A DNA stretch of 64,000 nt from Tianweitania populi (GTDB lineage: Bacteria; Pseudomonadota; Alphaproteobacteria; Rhizobiales; Rhizobiaceae), in NCBI RefSeq assembly GCF_014652875.1, contig NZ_BMZQ01000002.1:1399427-1463426 (forward strand), written 5' to 3'. Below are positions 33,110 to 41,930 of the stretch, piece after piece. The translations under genes and the position numbers were made by a program. The stretch's first letter is position 1; each line of letters starts with the position of its first letter. The notes below the pieces were generated by a model that was given only the letters and a program-made list of their open reading frames with translations, was not told the DNA's origin and did no database searches.

Positions 33110-33134
33110 GGAACTGACCACCAAAGCGGGTGTT
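33110..33134 (+). promoter_or_regulatory. possible EcfG-like promoter ahead of tkt
   Basis: GGAAC (33110-33114), 16 bp, TGTT (33131-33134). The same -10 variant occurs at phyR. It overlaps a hairpin and is 118 bp from the tkt start, so a chance match cannot be excluded. Confidence 0.3.
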
Positions 33135-33148
33135 TGCGCGAGCTTTGA

Positions 33149-33176
33149 TTGACACGCCTTGGCCGCCTGCTATGTG
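33149..33176 (+). promoter_or_regulatory. sigma-70-type promoter of tkt
   Basis: TTGACA (33149-33154), 16 bp, TATGTG (33171-33176). The start of transcription would be near 33183, leaving a leader of about 70 nt. Confidence 0.6.
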
Positions 33177-33251
33177 TCCCGGCGACCCCGTGGTCTGCAT
33201 CTTCCAGGCCACCATGCCACGTCGAACCGCATCACGAGAGCGAGCATCGCC

Positions 33252-35237
33252 ATGACTTCACGCGACAAACACGACCGGATGGCTAATGCGATCCGCTTCC
33301 TGTCGATGGATGCGGTGGAAAAAGCAAACTCGGGCCATCCCGGCTTGCCGATGGGCGCGGCCGATATCGCGACCGTTCTGTTCAGCCGCTATCTGCGCTT
33401 CGACCCGAAGAACCCGAACTGGCCGAACCGCGACCGCTTCATTCTTTCCGCCGGCCACGGCTCCATGCTCCTTTACTCGCTGCTGTATCTGACCGGCTAC
33501 GAGGACATGACGCTCGACGAGATCAAAAATTTCCGCCAGCTCGGTTCCAAGACCGCCGGCCATCCGGAATACAAGCATGCCGATGGCATCGAAACGACGA
33601 CCGGCCCGCTTGGCCAGGGGCTTGCCAATTCGGTCGGCTTCGCGCTCGCCGAACGCCATCTGAACACGGCCTATGGCGACGACCTCGTCGACCACTACAC
33701 CTATGTTCTGGCCGGTGACGGCTGCCTCATGGAAGGCATCAGCCAGGAAGCCATTTCGCTTGCGGGTCACCTCAAGCTGTCGAAGCTGATCGTGTTCTGG
33801 GACGACAACCGCATCACGATCGACGGCGCCGTGTCGATGTCGGACTCGACCGATCAGTGCGCGCGCTTCGAAGCCTCGGGCTGGCACACGCAGCGTATCG
33901 ATGGTCATGATCCGGAAGCGATTGCTCAGGCCATCGAGGCCGCCCAGGCGTCCGACAAGCCAAGCATGATCGCCTGCCGCACCACGATCGGCTTCGGCGC
34001 TCCGACCCGCGCGGGCACCAGCAAGGCTCACGGTTCGCCGCTGGGATCGGAAGAAATCGCGGGCACCCGCAAGGCGCTGAACTGGGATTCGGAGCCTTTC
34101 GTCGTGCCGTCTGATGTGCTCGACGCCTGGCGCCTGGCCGGCCTCAATGCCGCCAAATCCTGCAAGGCCTGGCAGGAACACTTCAACACGATCGACGCGG
34201 AAACCAAGGGCGAGTTCGAGCGCCGTTTCCGCGGTGATCTGCCGGCCGGTTTCAATGAAACCATCATCAAGTACAAGAAGAAGCTTTCGGCCGAAAAGCC
34301 CAAGGTCGCGACCCGCAAGTCCTCGGAAATGGCGCTGGAAGTCATCAACGGCGTGGTGCCCGACACGGTCGGCGGTTCGGCCGATCTGACCGGGTCCAAC
34401 AACACCAAGACCAGCCAGACCAAGCCGCTGACGGCGGACGATTATTCCGGCCGCTACATCTATTACGGTATTCGCGAGCACGGCATGGCCGCAGCCATCA
34501 ACGGACTGGCGCTGCATGGTGGCGTCATTCCTTACGGCGGCACCTTCCTGACCTTCTCCGATTACGCGCGGCCGGCCATGCGCCTGGCTTCGCTCATGCA
34601 TATCCGTTCCATCTTCGTGATGACGCATGACTCTATCGGTCTCGGTGAAGACGGCCCGACCCACCAGCCGGTGGAACATCTGGCAGCGCTGCGTTGCATC
34701 CCGAACCACTACGTCATGCGTCCGGCCGATGCGGTGGAAGCCGTGGAATGCTGGCAAGCGGCACTGGAATCGAAGGACACGCCTTCGACGCTGGCTCTGA
34801 CCCGTCAGAACCTGCCGGTTCTGCGCACCGAGCATACGGACGAGAACAAGTCGGCGCGCGGTGCCTATGAGCTGGCCGGAGACAGCGACGCCAAGGTCAC
34901 GATCTTCGCGACGGGTTCGGAAGTCGAGATTGCCATGGGCGCTTTCGACAAGCTGAAGGCTGCGGGCATTGCCGCCCGCGTCGTGTCCGTCCCGTGCATG
35001 GAGCTTTTCGCCAAGCAGAGCGAGGAATACCAGCGCGCCATTATCGGCAAGGCCGAGGTGAAGGTCGCGATCGAAGCCGGCGTCCGCAATGGTTGGGATC
35101 ACCTGATCGGCTCGGACGGCATCTTCATTGGCATGAGCACCTTCGGCGCCAGCGGCAAGATCGAGGATCTTTACCCGCATTTCGGCATCACCGCCGATGC
35201 GGCCGCCGAAGCCGCGCAGAAGCGTCTCGCCGCCTGA
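33252..35237 (+). CDS. tkt: transketolase
   Basis: Thiamine-diphosphate enzyme of the pentose phosphate and Calvin pathways. ATG 33252 ([17 protein letters not shown]) was chosen over the in-frame start at 33159, which overlaps the promoter. The 661 residues show the ThDP-binding GDGCLMEG with [11 protein letters not shown], the pyrimidine domain ([20 protein letters not shown]) and TGSEVEIA in the C-terminal domain. First gene of a tkt-gap-pgk-fba carbon cluster. Confidence 0.95.
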   Translation: MTSRDKHDRMANAIRFLSMDAVEKANSGHPGLPMGAADIATVLFSRYLRFDPKNPNWPNRDRFILSAGHGSMLLYSLLYLTGYEDMTLDEIKNFRQLGSKTAGHPEYKHADGIETTTGPLGQGLANSVGFALAERHLNTAYGDDLVDHYTYVLAGDGCLMEGISQEAISLAGHLKLSKLIVFWDDNRITIDGAVSMSDSTDQCARFEASGWHTQRIDGHDPEAIAQAIEAAQASDKPSMIACRTTIGFGAPTRAGTSKAHGSPLGSEEIAGTRKALNWDSEPFVVPSDVLDAWRLAGLNAAKSCKAWQEHFNTIDAETKGEFERRFRGDLPAGFNETIIKYKKKLSAEKPKVATRKSSEMALEVINGVVPDTVGGSADLTGSNNTKTSQTKPLTADDYSGRYIYYGIREHGMAAAINGLALHGGVIPYGGTFLTFSDYARPAMRLASLMHIRSIFVMTHDSIGLGEDGPTHQPVEHLAALRCIPNHYVMRPADAVEAVECWQAALESKDTPSTLALTRQNLPVLRTEHTDENKSARGAYELAGDSDAKVTIFATGSEVEIAMGAFDKLKAAGIAARVVSVPCMELFAKQSEEYQRAIIGKAEVKVAIEAGVRNGWDHLIGSDGIFIGMSTFGASGKIEDLYPHFGITADAAAEAAQKRLAA

Positions 35238-35291
35238 TCGACGCATTCAAACACTAATGACCGCCTGATCCGAGCTATTTGGGAGAGTGGA

Positions 35292-36299
35292 ATGACAGTC
35301 AAAGTTGCCATCAACGGTTTTGGTCGTATCGGCCGCAACATTCTTCGCGCCATCCATGAGAATGGCCGCGAGGACATCGAAGTCGTGGCAATCAACGATC
35401 TTGGCCCGGTGGAAACCAATGCGCATCTGCTGCGCTTCGATTCTATCCACGGCAAGTATCCCGGCAAGATCGAAGTCGATGGCGATGCGATCGTGGTGGA
35501 TGGCAAGCGCATCAAGGTCACCGCGGTGAAAAACCCGGCCGAACTGCCGCACAAGGATCTAGGCGTCGATATCGCGCTGGAATGCACGGGCATCTTCACT
35601 TCGAAGGAAAAGGCCTCCGCCCACCTTCAGGCTGGCGCCAAGCGCGTGATCGTGTCGGCTCCGGCCGATGGCGCCGACCTCACGGTCGTTTATGGCGTGA
35701 ACCACGACAAGCTGACCAAGGACCACGTGGTCATCTCGAATGCGTCCTGCACCACGAACTGCCTGGCACCGGTTGCTTACGTGCTGAGCCAAGCTGTCGG
35801 TATCGAGAAGGGCTTCATGACGACGATCCACTCCTATACGGGGGATCAGCCGACGCTCGACACGATGCACAAGGATCTTTACCGCGCCCGCGCCGCGGCG
35901 CTGTCGCAGATCCCGACCTCGACCGGTGCCGCCAAGGCCGTCGGCCTCGTTCTGCCGGAACTCAAGGGCAAGCTCGACGGCTCCTCGATCCGCGTACCGA
36001 CCCCGAACGTCTCTGTGGTCGACCTGAAATTCGTAGCCTCGCGCAACACTACCGTTGCCGAGATCAACGAAGCCGTGACCGCTGCCGCCAACGGTCCGCT
36101 GAAGGGCATTCTTGCCGTCACCGATCAGCCGAATGTCTCGATCGACTTCAACCACGATCCGCATTCCTCGACCTTCGCGCTCGACCAGACCAAGGTTCTC
36201 GAAGGCAACTTCGTGCGAATCTTGGCGTGGTACGACAACGAATGGGGCTTCTCGAACCGCATGTGCGACACGGCCGTGGCCATGGGCAAGCTGCTCTAA
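35292..36299 (+). CDS. gap: glyceraldehyde-3-phosphate dehydrogenase
   Basis: NAD(P)-dependent enzyme of glycolysis and gluconeogenesis. The 335 residues contain the N-terminal Rossmann motif [12 protein letters not shown], the catalytic C153 in [13 protein letters not shown] and H180. Ribosome site GGGAGAGTGG precedes ATG 35292. It follows tkt by 54 bp. A hairpin with a T-rich tail at 36324-36360 separates it from pgk. Confidence 0.96.
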   Translation: MTVKVAINGFGRIGRNILRAIHENGREDIEVVAINDLGPVETNAHLLRFDSIHGKYPGKIEVDGDAIVVDGKRIKVTAVKNPAELPHKDLGVDIALECTGIFTSKEKASAHLQAGAKRVIVSAPADGADLTVVYGVNHDKLTKDHVVISNASCTTNCLAPVAYVLSQAVGIEKGFMTTIHSYTGDQPTLDTMHKDLYRARAAALSQIPTSTGAAKAVGLVLPELKGKLDGSSIRVPTPNVSVVDLKFVASRNTTVAEINEAVTAAANGPLKGILAVTDQPNVSIDFNHDPHSSTFALDQTKVLEGNFVRILAWYDNEWGFSNRMCDTAVAMGKLL

Positions 36300-36323
36300 G
36301 CCGGTTAAGTACGATCTTGATCG

Positions 36324-36360
36324 AAGGGCGTTCGGCATCGGCCGGGCGCCCTTTTCTTTT
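36324..36360 (+). terminator. terminator after gap
   Basis: AAGGGCG (36324-36330) pairs with CGCCCTT (36347-36353), with a GC-rich inner stem, followed by TTCTTTTA. Some read-through to pgk is likely. Confidence 0.65.
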
Positions 36361-36460
36361 ACGGCTGCTTTAATCGATTTTGCCGCGCCGCTGCGGCTTG
36401 CGCGAAGGCAGCGCCTGCGGTCTATTCCGCGCACAAATCAGGACAGGGAGTTTCGGGGAT

Positions 36461-37657
36461 ATGGCGGCTTTTCGGACGCTCGACGACGCGGACGTCAAGA
36501 ACAAGCGCGTGCTGGTGCGCGTCGACCTCAACGTGCCGATGCAGGATGGCAAAGTGTCCGACGCGACCCGCATCGAGCGCGTAAAGCCGACCATCACCGA
36601 ACTCGCCGACAAGGGCGCGCGCATTATCCTGCTCGCCCATTTCGGCCGGCCGAAAGGCGCGCCGGACGCGAAGTATTCCCTGAAGCCGATCACTGAGACC
36701 GCAGCCGGCATCTTCGGCCGCCCCGTCGCCTTCGTGGAAGACTGCATCGGCGAGGTGGCCGAAGCCTCCGCCAATGCGATCCAGGGCGGTGACATCCTGC
36801 TGTTCGAGAATACCCGCTTCCACAAGGGCGAGGAAAAGAACGATCCGGACTTCGCCAAGGCGCTTGCGGCGTCCGGCGACATCTTCGTCAACGACGCGTT
36901 TTCGGCCGCCCATCGCGCCCACGCCTCCACCGAAGGCCTCGCCCACATTCTGCCCGCTTATGCCGGCCGCACCCTGCAGGCCGAGCTCGATGCGCTTGAA
37001 AAGGGCTTGGGCTCGCCGGAGAAACCGGTCGTGGCCATCGTCGGCGGCGCCAAGGTTTCCACCAAGATCGACCTGTTGCAGAACCTCGTGACGCGCGTCG
37101 ATGCGCTGGTGATCGGCGGCGGCATGGCCAACACGTTCCTGGCCGCTCAAGGGGTGGATGTCGGCAAGTCGCTTTGCGAGCACGACCTCGCCGATACCGC
37201 AAAAACCATCCTCGCCGCTGCCGAAAAGGCCGGCTGCGCTATCGTCCTGCCGACGGATGCCGTTGTCGCGCGCGAGTTCAAGGCCAATGCCGCCAACGAA
37301 GTCGTGGCGATAGATGCGGTGCCCGCCAATGCGATGATCCTCGATGTCGGCCCAGACACGGTGAAGGCCGTCAACCAGTGGATCGACAAGGCCAAGACGC
37401 TGGTCTGGAACGGCCCGCTCGGCGCCTTCGAGATCGCGCCCTTCGACAAGGCGACGGTCGCTGCCGCTCAGCATGCGGCCGAGCGCACCAAGGCCGCTGA
37501 CCTCGTCTCGATCGCCGGTGGCGGCGACACGGTTTCGGCGCTCAACCATGCCGGCGTGGAAGACGCCTTCACCTATGTCTCGACGGCCGGCGGCGCTTTC
37601 CTGGAATGGATGGAAGGCAAGGATCTGCCTGGCGTGCAGGTGCTCAAGCAGGCCTGA
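36461..37657 (+). CDS. pgk: phosphoglycerate kinase
   Basis: ATP-forming step between 1,3-bisphosphoglycerate and 3-phosphoglycerate. ATG 36461 gives 398 residues, the standard length; the frame extends upstream without support. Visible motifs: [40 protein letters not shown], and the nucleotide-binding [10 protein letters not shown] and [11 protein letters not shown]. Confidence 0.96.
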   Translation: MAAFRTLDDADVKNKRVLVRVDLNVPMQDGKVSDATRIERVKPTITELADKGARIILLAHFGRPKGAPDAKYSLKPITETAAGIFGRPVAFVEDCIGEVAEASANAIQGGDILLFENTRFHKGEEKNDPDFAKALAASGDIFVNDAFSAAHRAHASTEGLAHILPAYAGRTLQAELDALEKGLGSPEKPVVAIVGGAKVSTKIDLLQNLVTRVDALVIGGGMANTFLAAQGVDVGKSLCEHDLADTAKTILAAAEKAGCAIVLPTDAVVAREFKANAANEVVAIDAVPANAMILDVGPDTVKAVNQWIDKAKTLVWNGPLGAFEIAPFDKATVAAAQHAAERTKAADLVSIAGGGDTVSALNHAGVEDAFTYVSTAGGAFLEWMEGKDLPGVQVLKQA

Positions 37658-37709
37658 GGTGGATTGAAGCCGAGGACTCCGCGCGCTTATGCGGGGTCCA
37701 AGCCATCTA

Positions 37710-37737
37710 AACCGATTGAAAAAAGTTTCAATCGGTT
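37710..37737. repeat. 12-bp-stem palindrome between pgk and fba
   Basis: AACCGATTGAAA (37710-37721) and TTTCAATCGGTT (37726-37737) around AAAG. It is AT-rich compared with its surroundings and looks like a dispersed intergenic repeat; it may also attenuate transcription into fba. Confidence 0.6.
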
Positions 37738-37809
37738 CAACGCTTTAGGTGCTGTTCCCCTTCTTGGTTGCTTCTGGTATGGGCGCACCAACCCCAGCAG
37801 GAGACAGCA

Positions 37810-38835
37810 ATGAGCGAACGGCTTGAAGACATCGCAGTGGCCATGGTTGCCGACGGCAAGGGCATCCTTGCCGCGGACGAAAGCTCCGGCACCATCAAGA
37901 AGCGCTTCGATGCGATCAAGGTCGAGTCCACAGCCGACAGCCGCCGTGATTACCGCGAAATGCTGTTCCGCTCCGACGAGGCGATGAGCAAGTACATCTC
38001 CGGCGTCATTCTCTACGACGAAACGCTGCGCCAGAAGGCCGTCGACGGCACGCCGCTCGCCGACCTCATCAAGGCTGCTGGCTCCATTCCGGGCATCAAG
38101 GTCGATGCCGGCGCCAAGGATCTCACGAACTTTCCCGGCGAAAGCATCACCGAAGGCCTCGATGGCCTTCGCGAGCGTCTGGCCGAGTATTACGGCCTTG
38201 GCGCCCGTTTCGCCAAATGGCGCGGCGTGATCGCGATTGCCGAAGGCGTTCCGACCTGGGGTGCGGTGAAGCAGAACGCCCAGGCGCTCGCCCGCTATGC
38301 AGCCCTTTGCCAGGAAGCCGGCATCGTGCCGATCGTCGAGCCGGAAGTGCTGATGGACGGCGCGCCTGCCGATCACTCGATCGACCGCTGCGCTGAAGTC
38401 ACCCAATGGGTTCTGAAGACCGTGTTCGACGAGCTCTACGACGCCCGCGTTTCGCTTGAAGGCATGATCCTGAAGCCGAACATGATCATCGACGGCAAAA
38501 ATGCCCGCAAGGCGGGCGTCGAGGAGGTGGCGGAAAAGACCGTGCGCGTTCTTAAGGCCACCGTGCCCTCGGCCGTTCCGGGCATTGCCTTCCTCTCCGG
38601 CGGCCAGTCCGACGAAGAAGCCACCGCGCATCTCTCGGCCATGAACGCCAACTACGACCTGCCGTGGAAGCTCACCTTCTCTTACGGCCGCGCATTACAG
38701 GCCGCAGCGCTCCAAGCCTGGAGCGGCAAGACAGAAAACGTCGCCGCCGGCCAGCGCGCCTTCACTCACCGCGCCCGCATGAACTCGCTGGCCGCCATCG
38801 GCACCTGGAAAACGGATCTCGAAAAGGCGGCTTGA
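37810..38835 (+). CDS. fba: fructose-bisphosphate aldolase, class I
   Basis: Schiff-base aldolase that splits or makes fructose 1,6-bisphosphate. ATG 37810 follows AGGAGA at 37799-37804. The 341 residues carry LAADESSGTIKKRFD, the Schiff-base lysine K222 in EGMILKPNMII, and PGIAFLSGGQSDEEATAHL. Metal-binding class II motifs are absent. Class I aldolase beside pgk is typical of rhizobia. Confidence 0.95.
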   Translation: MSERLEDIAVAMVADGKGILAADESSGTIKKRFDAIKVESTADSRRDYREMLFRSDEAMSKYISGVILYDETLRQKAVDGTPLADLIKAAGSIPGIKVDAGAKDLTNFPGESITEGLDGLRERLAEYYGLGARFAKWRGVIAIAEGVPTWGAVKQNAQALARYAALCQEAGIVPIVEPEVLMDGAPADHSIDRCAEVTQWVLKTVFDELYDARVSLEGMILKPNMIIDGKNARKAGVEEVAEKTVRVLKATVPSAVPGIAFLSGGQSDEEATAHLSAMNANYDLPWKLTFSYGRALQAAALQAWSGKTENVAAGQRAFTHRARMNSLAAIGTWKTDLEKAA

Positions 38836-38856
38836 AGCCCCGTCGAGATCGGAGGG

Positions 38857-38888
38857 CAAAAAGGCCGCTCGAAAGGGCGGCCTTTTTG
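38857..38888. terminator. terminator after fba
   Basis: A 12-bp stem CAAAAAGGCCGC / GCGGCCTTTTTG with T runs on both strands. It serves fba and probably also the convergent SnoaL-like gene. Confidence 0.88.
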
Positions 38889-38941
38889 TTTGCGTGGCGT
38901 TTGGAAGCGAAGGCTTCTCGAAGCGAAAAGAACTGCCGAAA

Positions 38942-39334
38942 CTAGCCGCCGAGCTGCGCTTCGATTGCCGCCTTGTCGATTACCGACCAGACCTCATGGA
39001 TCTTGCCGGCTTCGAAACGGTAGAAGACGTTCTCGCAGAACGACACCCTTTGCCCGTTGACGGGTAATCCTAGAAACTCGGCTCGCGGCGTGCAGTTGAA
39101 TCGCAGCCTTGCGGCGATCGTGGATCCTTCAGCAACAAGCATCTGGATGTTGAAGCTAAGATCTGGAATGTCGCGGTGATCCTTTTCCGACATCTGCTGG
39201 TAGCCGGACAAGCCGATCAGCCCGCCGTTGTAGTGCACATTGCCGGCGACAAACGCTTCAAGCTGTGGCCAATCCTGCCTGTTCAAACAGTCTATGTAAG
39301 CCTCATAGATCGTGCGCAACTGGTCCGGCGTCAT
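38942..39334 (-). CDS. SnoaL-like (ester cyclase / NTF2-fold) protein
   Basis: A 130-residue NTF2-fold protein with the SnoaL-type phrases DLSFNIQMLVAEGSTIAARLRF and FCENVFYRFEAGKIHEVWSVID. Members of this fold include cyclases, isomerases and ligand-binding proteins, and the active residues cannot be assigned here. It is the last gene of the ABC transporter operon, 9 bp after the phosphatase-superfamily gene. Confidence 0.8.
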   Translation of the reverse strand: MTPDQLRTIYEAYIDCLNRQDWPQLEAFVAGNVHYNGGLIGLSGYQQMSEKDHRDIPDLSFNIQMLVAEGSTIAARLRFNCTPRAEFLGLPVNGQRVSFCENVFYRFEAGKIHEVWSVIDKAAIEAQLGG

Positions 39335-39343
39335 GTCCTTGTC

Positions 39344-40183
39344 TCAGCTTAGAAACGGCTTCGCCTTCATCGTGTCCGGCACCGGCACGCCGAGGCGGGC
39401 CAGCACGGTGGGCGCCAGTTGCAGCTGGTCGAGCAGCGTGTCTTGCGCCGGGCCTTTGCCCTTGCCGAAGTAGTACAGTGCGAAATCCTGCATTTCGTCG
39501 TCGTGGCCGCCGTGATGGCCGCGGTCGGTTTGGCCGTGGTCGGCGGTGACGATGACCTCGTAGCCTGCCTTCAGCCAGCCGGGCAGGAAGGCTGCCAGCA
39601 TCACGTCCATCATCACCAATGCCTCGTCCATTTCGTGGCAGTCATGGCCGTAGCGATGGCCCATCGAGTCCAGCGTGCAGGTGTGGAGAATGCCGTAGTC
39701 GATGCCATGGCGCTTGGTCAGCATGGTCAGCGTTGCGAACAGGTCGATGTCGCTCGGCGTCATCTGGTTGCGCAGGTTGTAGCCGCTCATCGTGTGGAAG
39801 CGGCCATGGGCGATCGGGCTGCCGGGCTCATCATATTCCAGGTCTTCAATCGTATCGAAGGGGAAGCGCTTGAAAAACTCGGACCAATACGAATGCGTCA
39901 CCGCACCCGTCTTGCCGCCAGCCTTGGTCACTTCGGAAAAGATGTCGGGCTGCTGGACGCGGTGGCGGATCGAGTTCGACAACACACCATGCACCTGCGG
40001 CGGAACGCCGGTATGGATCGAGGCATAGCAGCAGGCCGAGATCGACGGCAGGACGGAGCGCATCTTCCACACGCGCGCATCGCCTGACTGCACCCACCCC
40101 TCGAGATTGCCCATGAAGCGGCGCCAATTGCGCCAGGGTAGGCCGTCCAGGATGATGAGGAGAAGCTTGTTGTTCAGCGCCAT
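39344..40183 (-). CDS. alkaline phosphatase superfamily phosphodiesterase
   Basis: A 279-residue enzyme of the nucleotide pyrophosphatase/phosphodiesterase branch. Metal ligands are visible in LLLIILDGLPW, TLDSMGHRYGHD, VTADHGQTDRGHHGGHDDE and the nucleophile region PSISACCYASIHTGV. There is no signal peptide, so it acts in the cytoplasm. Its place in the transporter operon suggests that the imported compound carries a phosphate or phosphonate ester. Confidence 0.85.
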   Translation of the reverse strand: MALNNKLLLIILDGLPWRNWRRFMGNLEGWVQSGDARVWKMRSVLPSISACCYASIHTGVPPQVHGVLSNSIRHRVQQPDIFSEVTKAGGKTGAVTHSYWSEFFKRFPFDTIEDLEYDEPGSPIAHGRFHTMSGYNLRNQMTPSDIDLFATLTMLTKRHGIDYGILHTCTLDSMGHRYGHDCHEMDEALVMMDVMLAAFLPGWLKAGYEVIVTADHGQTDRGHHGGHDDEMQDFALYYFGKGKGPAQDTLLDQLQLAPTVLARLGVPVPDTMKAKPFLS

Positions 40184-40248
40184 GATGGTCGCTCCTGAAA
40201 CGCAGGAGGCAGCGGTTGCCCGCTGCCTCGATGTGATCCCTTAGATGA

Positions 40249-41838
40249 TCAAGCGGTCGCCCAGCATTCCGCCAAGCTGTAGCCGTCCATCAACTCGCCA
40301 GCGACGTGCTTGTTGTAGCCGCCGACCTTGTTCGTGGCGACGGCGTCCATGAAGTCGTTGAAGAAGGGTACGATAAGCCCCCCTTCGTCGCGCATCAGCA
40401 CGGCCATGTCGCGATAGATGCCCTTGCGCTTTTCTTCGTCGAGTTCGCCACGCGATGCCACCACCATCTGGTCCATCTGCGGGTTTTTGAAACGCGTGTC
40501 GTTCCAGTCGGCATTCGACGTGTAGCCGGTGGTGTACATCTGGTTCTGCGTCGCCCGACCACCCCAGTAGGACAGGCAGAAAGGCTGCTTGTTCCAGACT
40601 TCCGACCAGTAGCCGTCGCCTGGTTCGCGGCGCACCTCGATCGTGATGCCGCATTTGGCGGCACTTTGCTGGAACAGCTGCGCAGCGTCGATGGCGCCCG
40701 GAAAGGCGACGTCGGAGGTGCGTAAGAGAATCGAGCCGCTGTGACCCGATTTCTTGTAGAACTCGGCCGCTTTTTCAGGGTCGAAGACGCGCTGTTCGAT
40801 CCCTTCGGGAAAGAGCGGATAGGCCTTGTTGACGGGAAAGTCGTTGCCCACTGTGCCGTAGCCGCGCAGGATCGTTTGCAGCATCTGCTCGCGATCCACC
40901 GCAAGCTTCAGCGCCATGCGCAGATCCTTGTTGTCGAAAGGCGGCGTGTCGCAGAACATGTTGATGGGATAATAGCCCTTGCCGGACACGTTCTCGATCG
41001 AGACGCCCGGCAGCCGCTTCACGAGATCCACGATCTTCGGCTCGACTCGGTTGATGAAGTGGACCTGGCCGCTTTGGAGGGCTGCCATACGTGCCGTCGG
41101 ATCGTTCATCACGATGATTTCGACCTGGTCGGCGAAGCCCATATGCTCCTTGTCCCAGAAGTTTTCGAACCGCTCGCCGCCATAGCGAATGCCGGGCTCG
41201 TCCACCGTCACCTTGTAGGGACCGGCCGAGATGCCTGATGTCGGGTTATCCTTGCCGCCATTGGGCTGGATCAGCAGATGGTAGTCGGCAAGAAGATAGT
41301 TGAACTCGGCGTCGGGCTCCTTGAGCGTAATCACGACCTCGTTGCCACTCGCCTTGATCGTGTCGACATTGCCGAGAATGCCGAACGCGCCGGAATTTGA
41401 GTTCTTATCGGCATGACGCTCGATCGTGGCCGCTACGTCCTCGGCTGTCACGGTCTTGCCGTTGTGAAACTCCACGCCCTGGCGGATCTTCATCGTCCAG
41501 GTCTTGGCGTCCGACGATGGGCCGGCGTCTTCCGCGATGCGGTTTTCGAGGCCGCCATCGCGCGTCAGGCGAAACAGGAACTCGCCCCACTGCTTGCAGA
41601 AGTTGAAGGGAACCTGGCTGAGGTTGAGCGCCGGATCGAGGCTGTTGGTGGATTCGCCACCCTGCAGACCGGCGCGCAAAATGCCACCGCGAACGGGGCT
41701 TTGCGCCTGCGCGGCGGTCGACAGCATCGTATTGGCGAACGCAGCCGAGACGCCCAGTGCCGCAGCCCGTCCAAGAAAGTCACGGCGCGACAGCCGGCCG
41801 GTCATGACACGGCGGCTGAGGAAGTCGAGTTCTGACAT
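40249..41838 (-). CDS. ABC transporter substrate-binding protein (family 5), copy 2
   Basis: A 529-residue extracellular solute-binding protein (SBP_bac_5) for peptides, opines or related compounds. ATG 41838 follows AGGAGT. It has a Tat-type signal, SRRDFLGRAAALG. It has the same length as the SBP at 45393 and shares much of its sequence (for example DFLSRR/S, FHNGK, VKRE/VRREPGDGYWSEVWNKQPF against the copy 1 form), so the two are paralogues. It lies after the ATPase gene, behind a hairpin. Confidence 0.92.
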   Translation of the reverse strand: MSELDFLSRRVMTGRLSRRDFLGRAAALGVSAAFANTMLSTAAQAQSPVRGGILRAGLQGGESTNSLDPALNLSQVPFNFCKQWGEFLFRLTRDGGLENRIAEDAGPSSDAKTWTMKIRQGVEFHNGKTVTAEDVAATIERHADKNSNSGAFGILGNVDTIKASGNEVVITLKEPDAEFNYLLADYHLLIQPNGGKDNPTSGISAGPYKVTVDEPGIRYGGERFENFWDKEHMGFADQVEIIVMNDPTARMAALQSGQVHFINRVEPKIVDLVKRLPGVSIENVSGKGYYPINMFCDTPPFDNKDLRMALKLAVDREQMLQTILRGYGTVGNDFPVNKAYPLFPEGIEQRVFDPEKAAEFYKKSGHSGSILLRTSDVAFPGAIDAAQLFQQSAAKCGITIEVRREPGDGYWSEVWNKQPFCLSYWGGRATQNQMYTTGYTSNADWNDTRFKNPQMDQMVVASRGELDEEKRKGIYRDMAVLMRDEGGLIVPFFNDFMDAVATNKVGGYNKHVAGELMDGYSLAECWATA

Positions 41839-41857
41839 GGATACTCCTGTAAGCAAA

Positions 41858-41888
41858 ACGTCGTTCCGACGATGGACCGGAACGACGT
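41858..41888 (-). terminator. intra-operon hairpin between ATPase and copy 2 SBP genes
   Basis: A perfect 11-bp inverted repeat, ACGTCGTTCCG (41858-41868) with CGGAACGACGT (41878-41888), followed on the minus strand by TTTTGC. It may partly terminate or protect mRNA so that the second binding protein is expressed differently from the first. Confidence 0.6.
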
Positions 41889-41930
41889 AGAAAGTCCTGA
41901 AAACAACATTTGTCGTTTAGCTGGCTAAGG

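Larger units (their letters stand above)
32874..33251. other. 378-bp divergent intergenic region zapA side / tkt
   Basis: No protein gene is supported. It holds the tkt promoter at 33149-33176, a TGGTGG/CCACCA hairpin at 33106-33123 that overlaps an EcfG-like match, and several GC-rich stretches. 6S RNA is often encoded near zapA, so this is the natural place to look, but I could not build a convincing 6S fold by eye. Confidence 0.5.

Noticed and set aside
33258..35246. A 662-codon open frame antisense to transketolase
   Set aside because: It mirrors tkt over its whole length, has no ribosome site and no recognisable domain; it results from high GC and codon bias.
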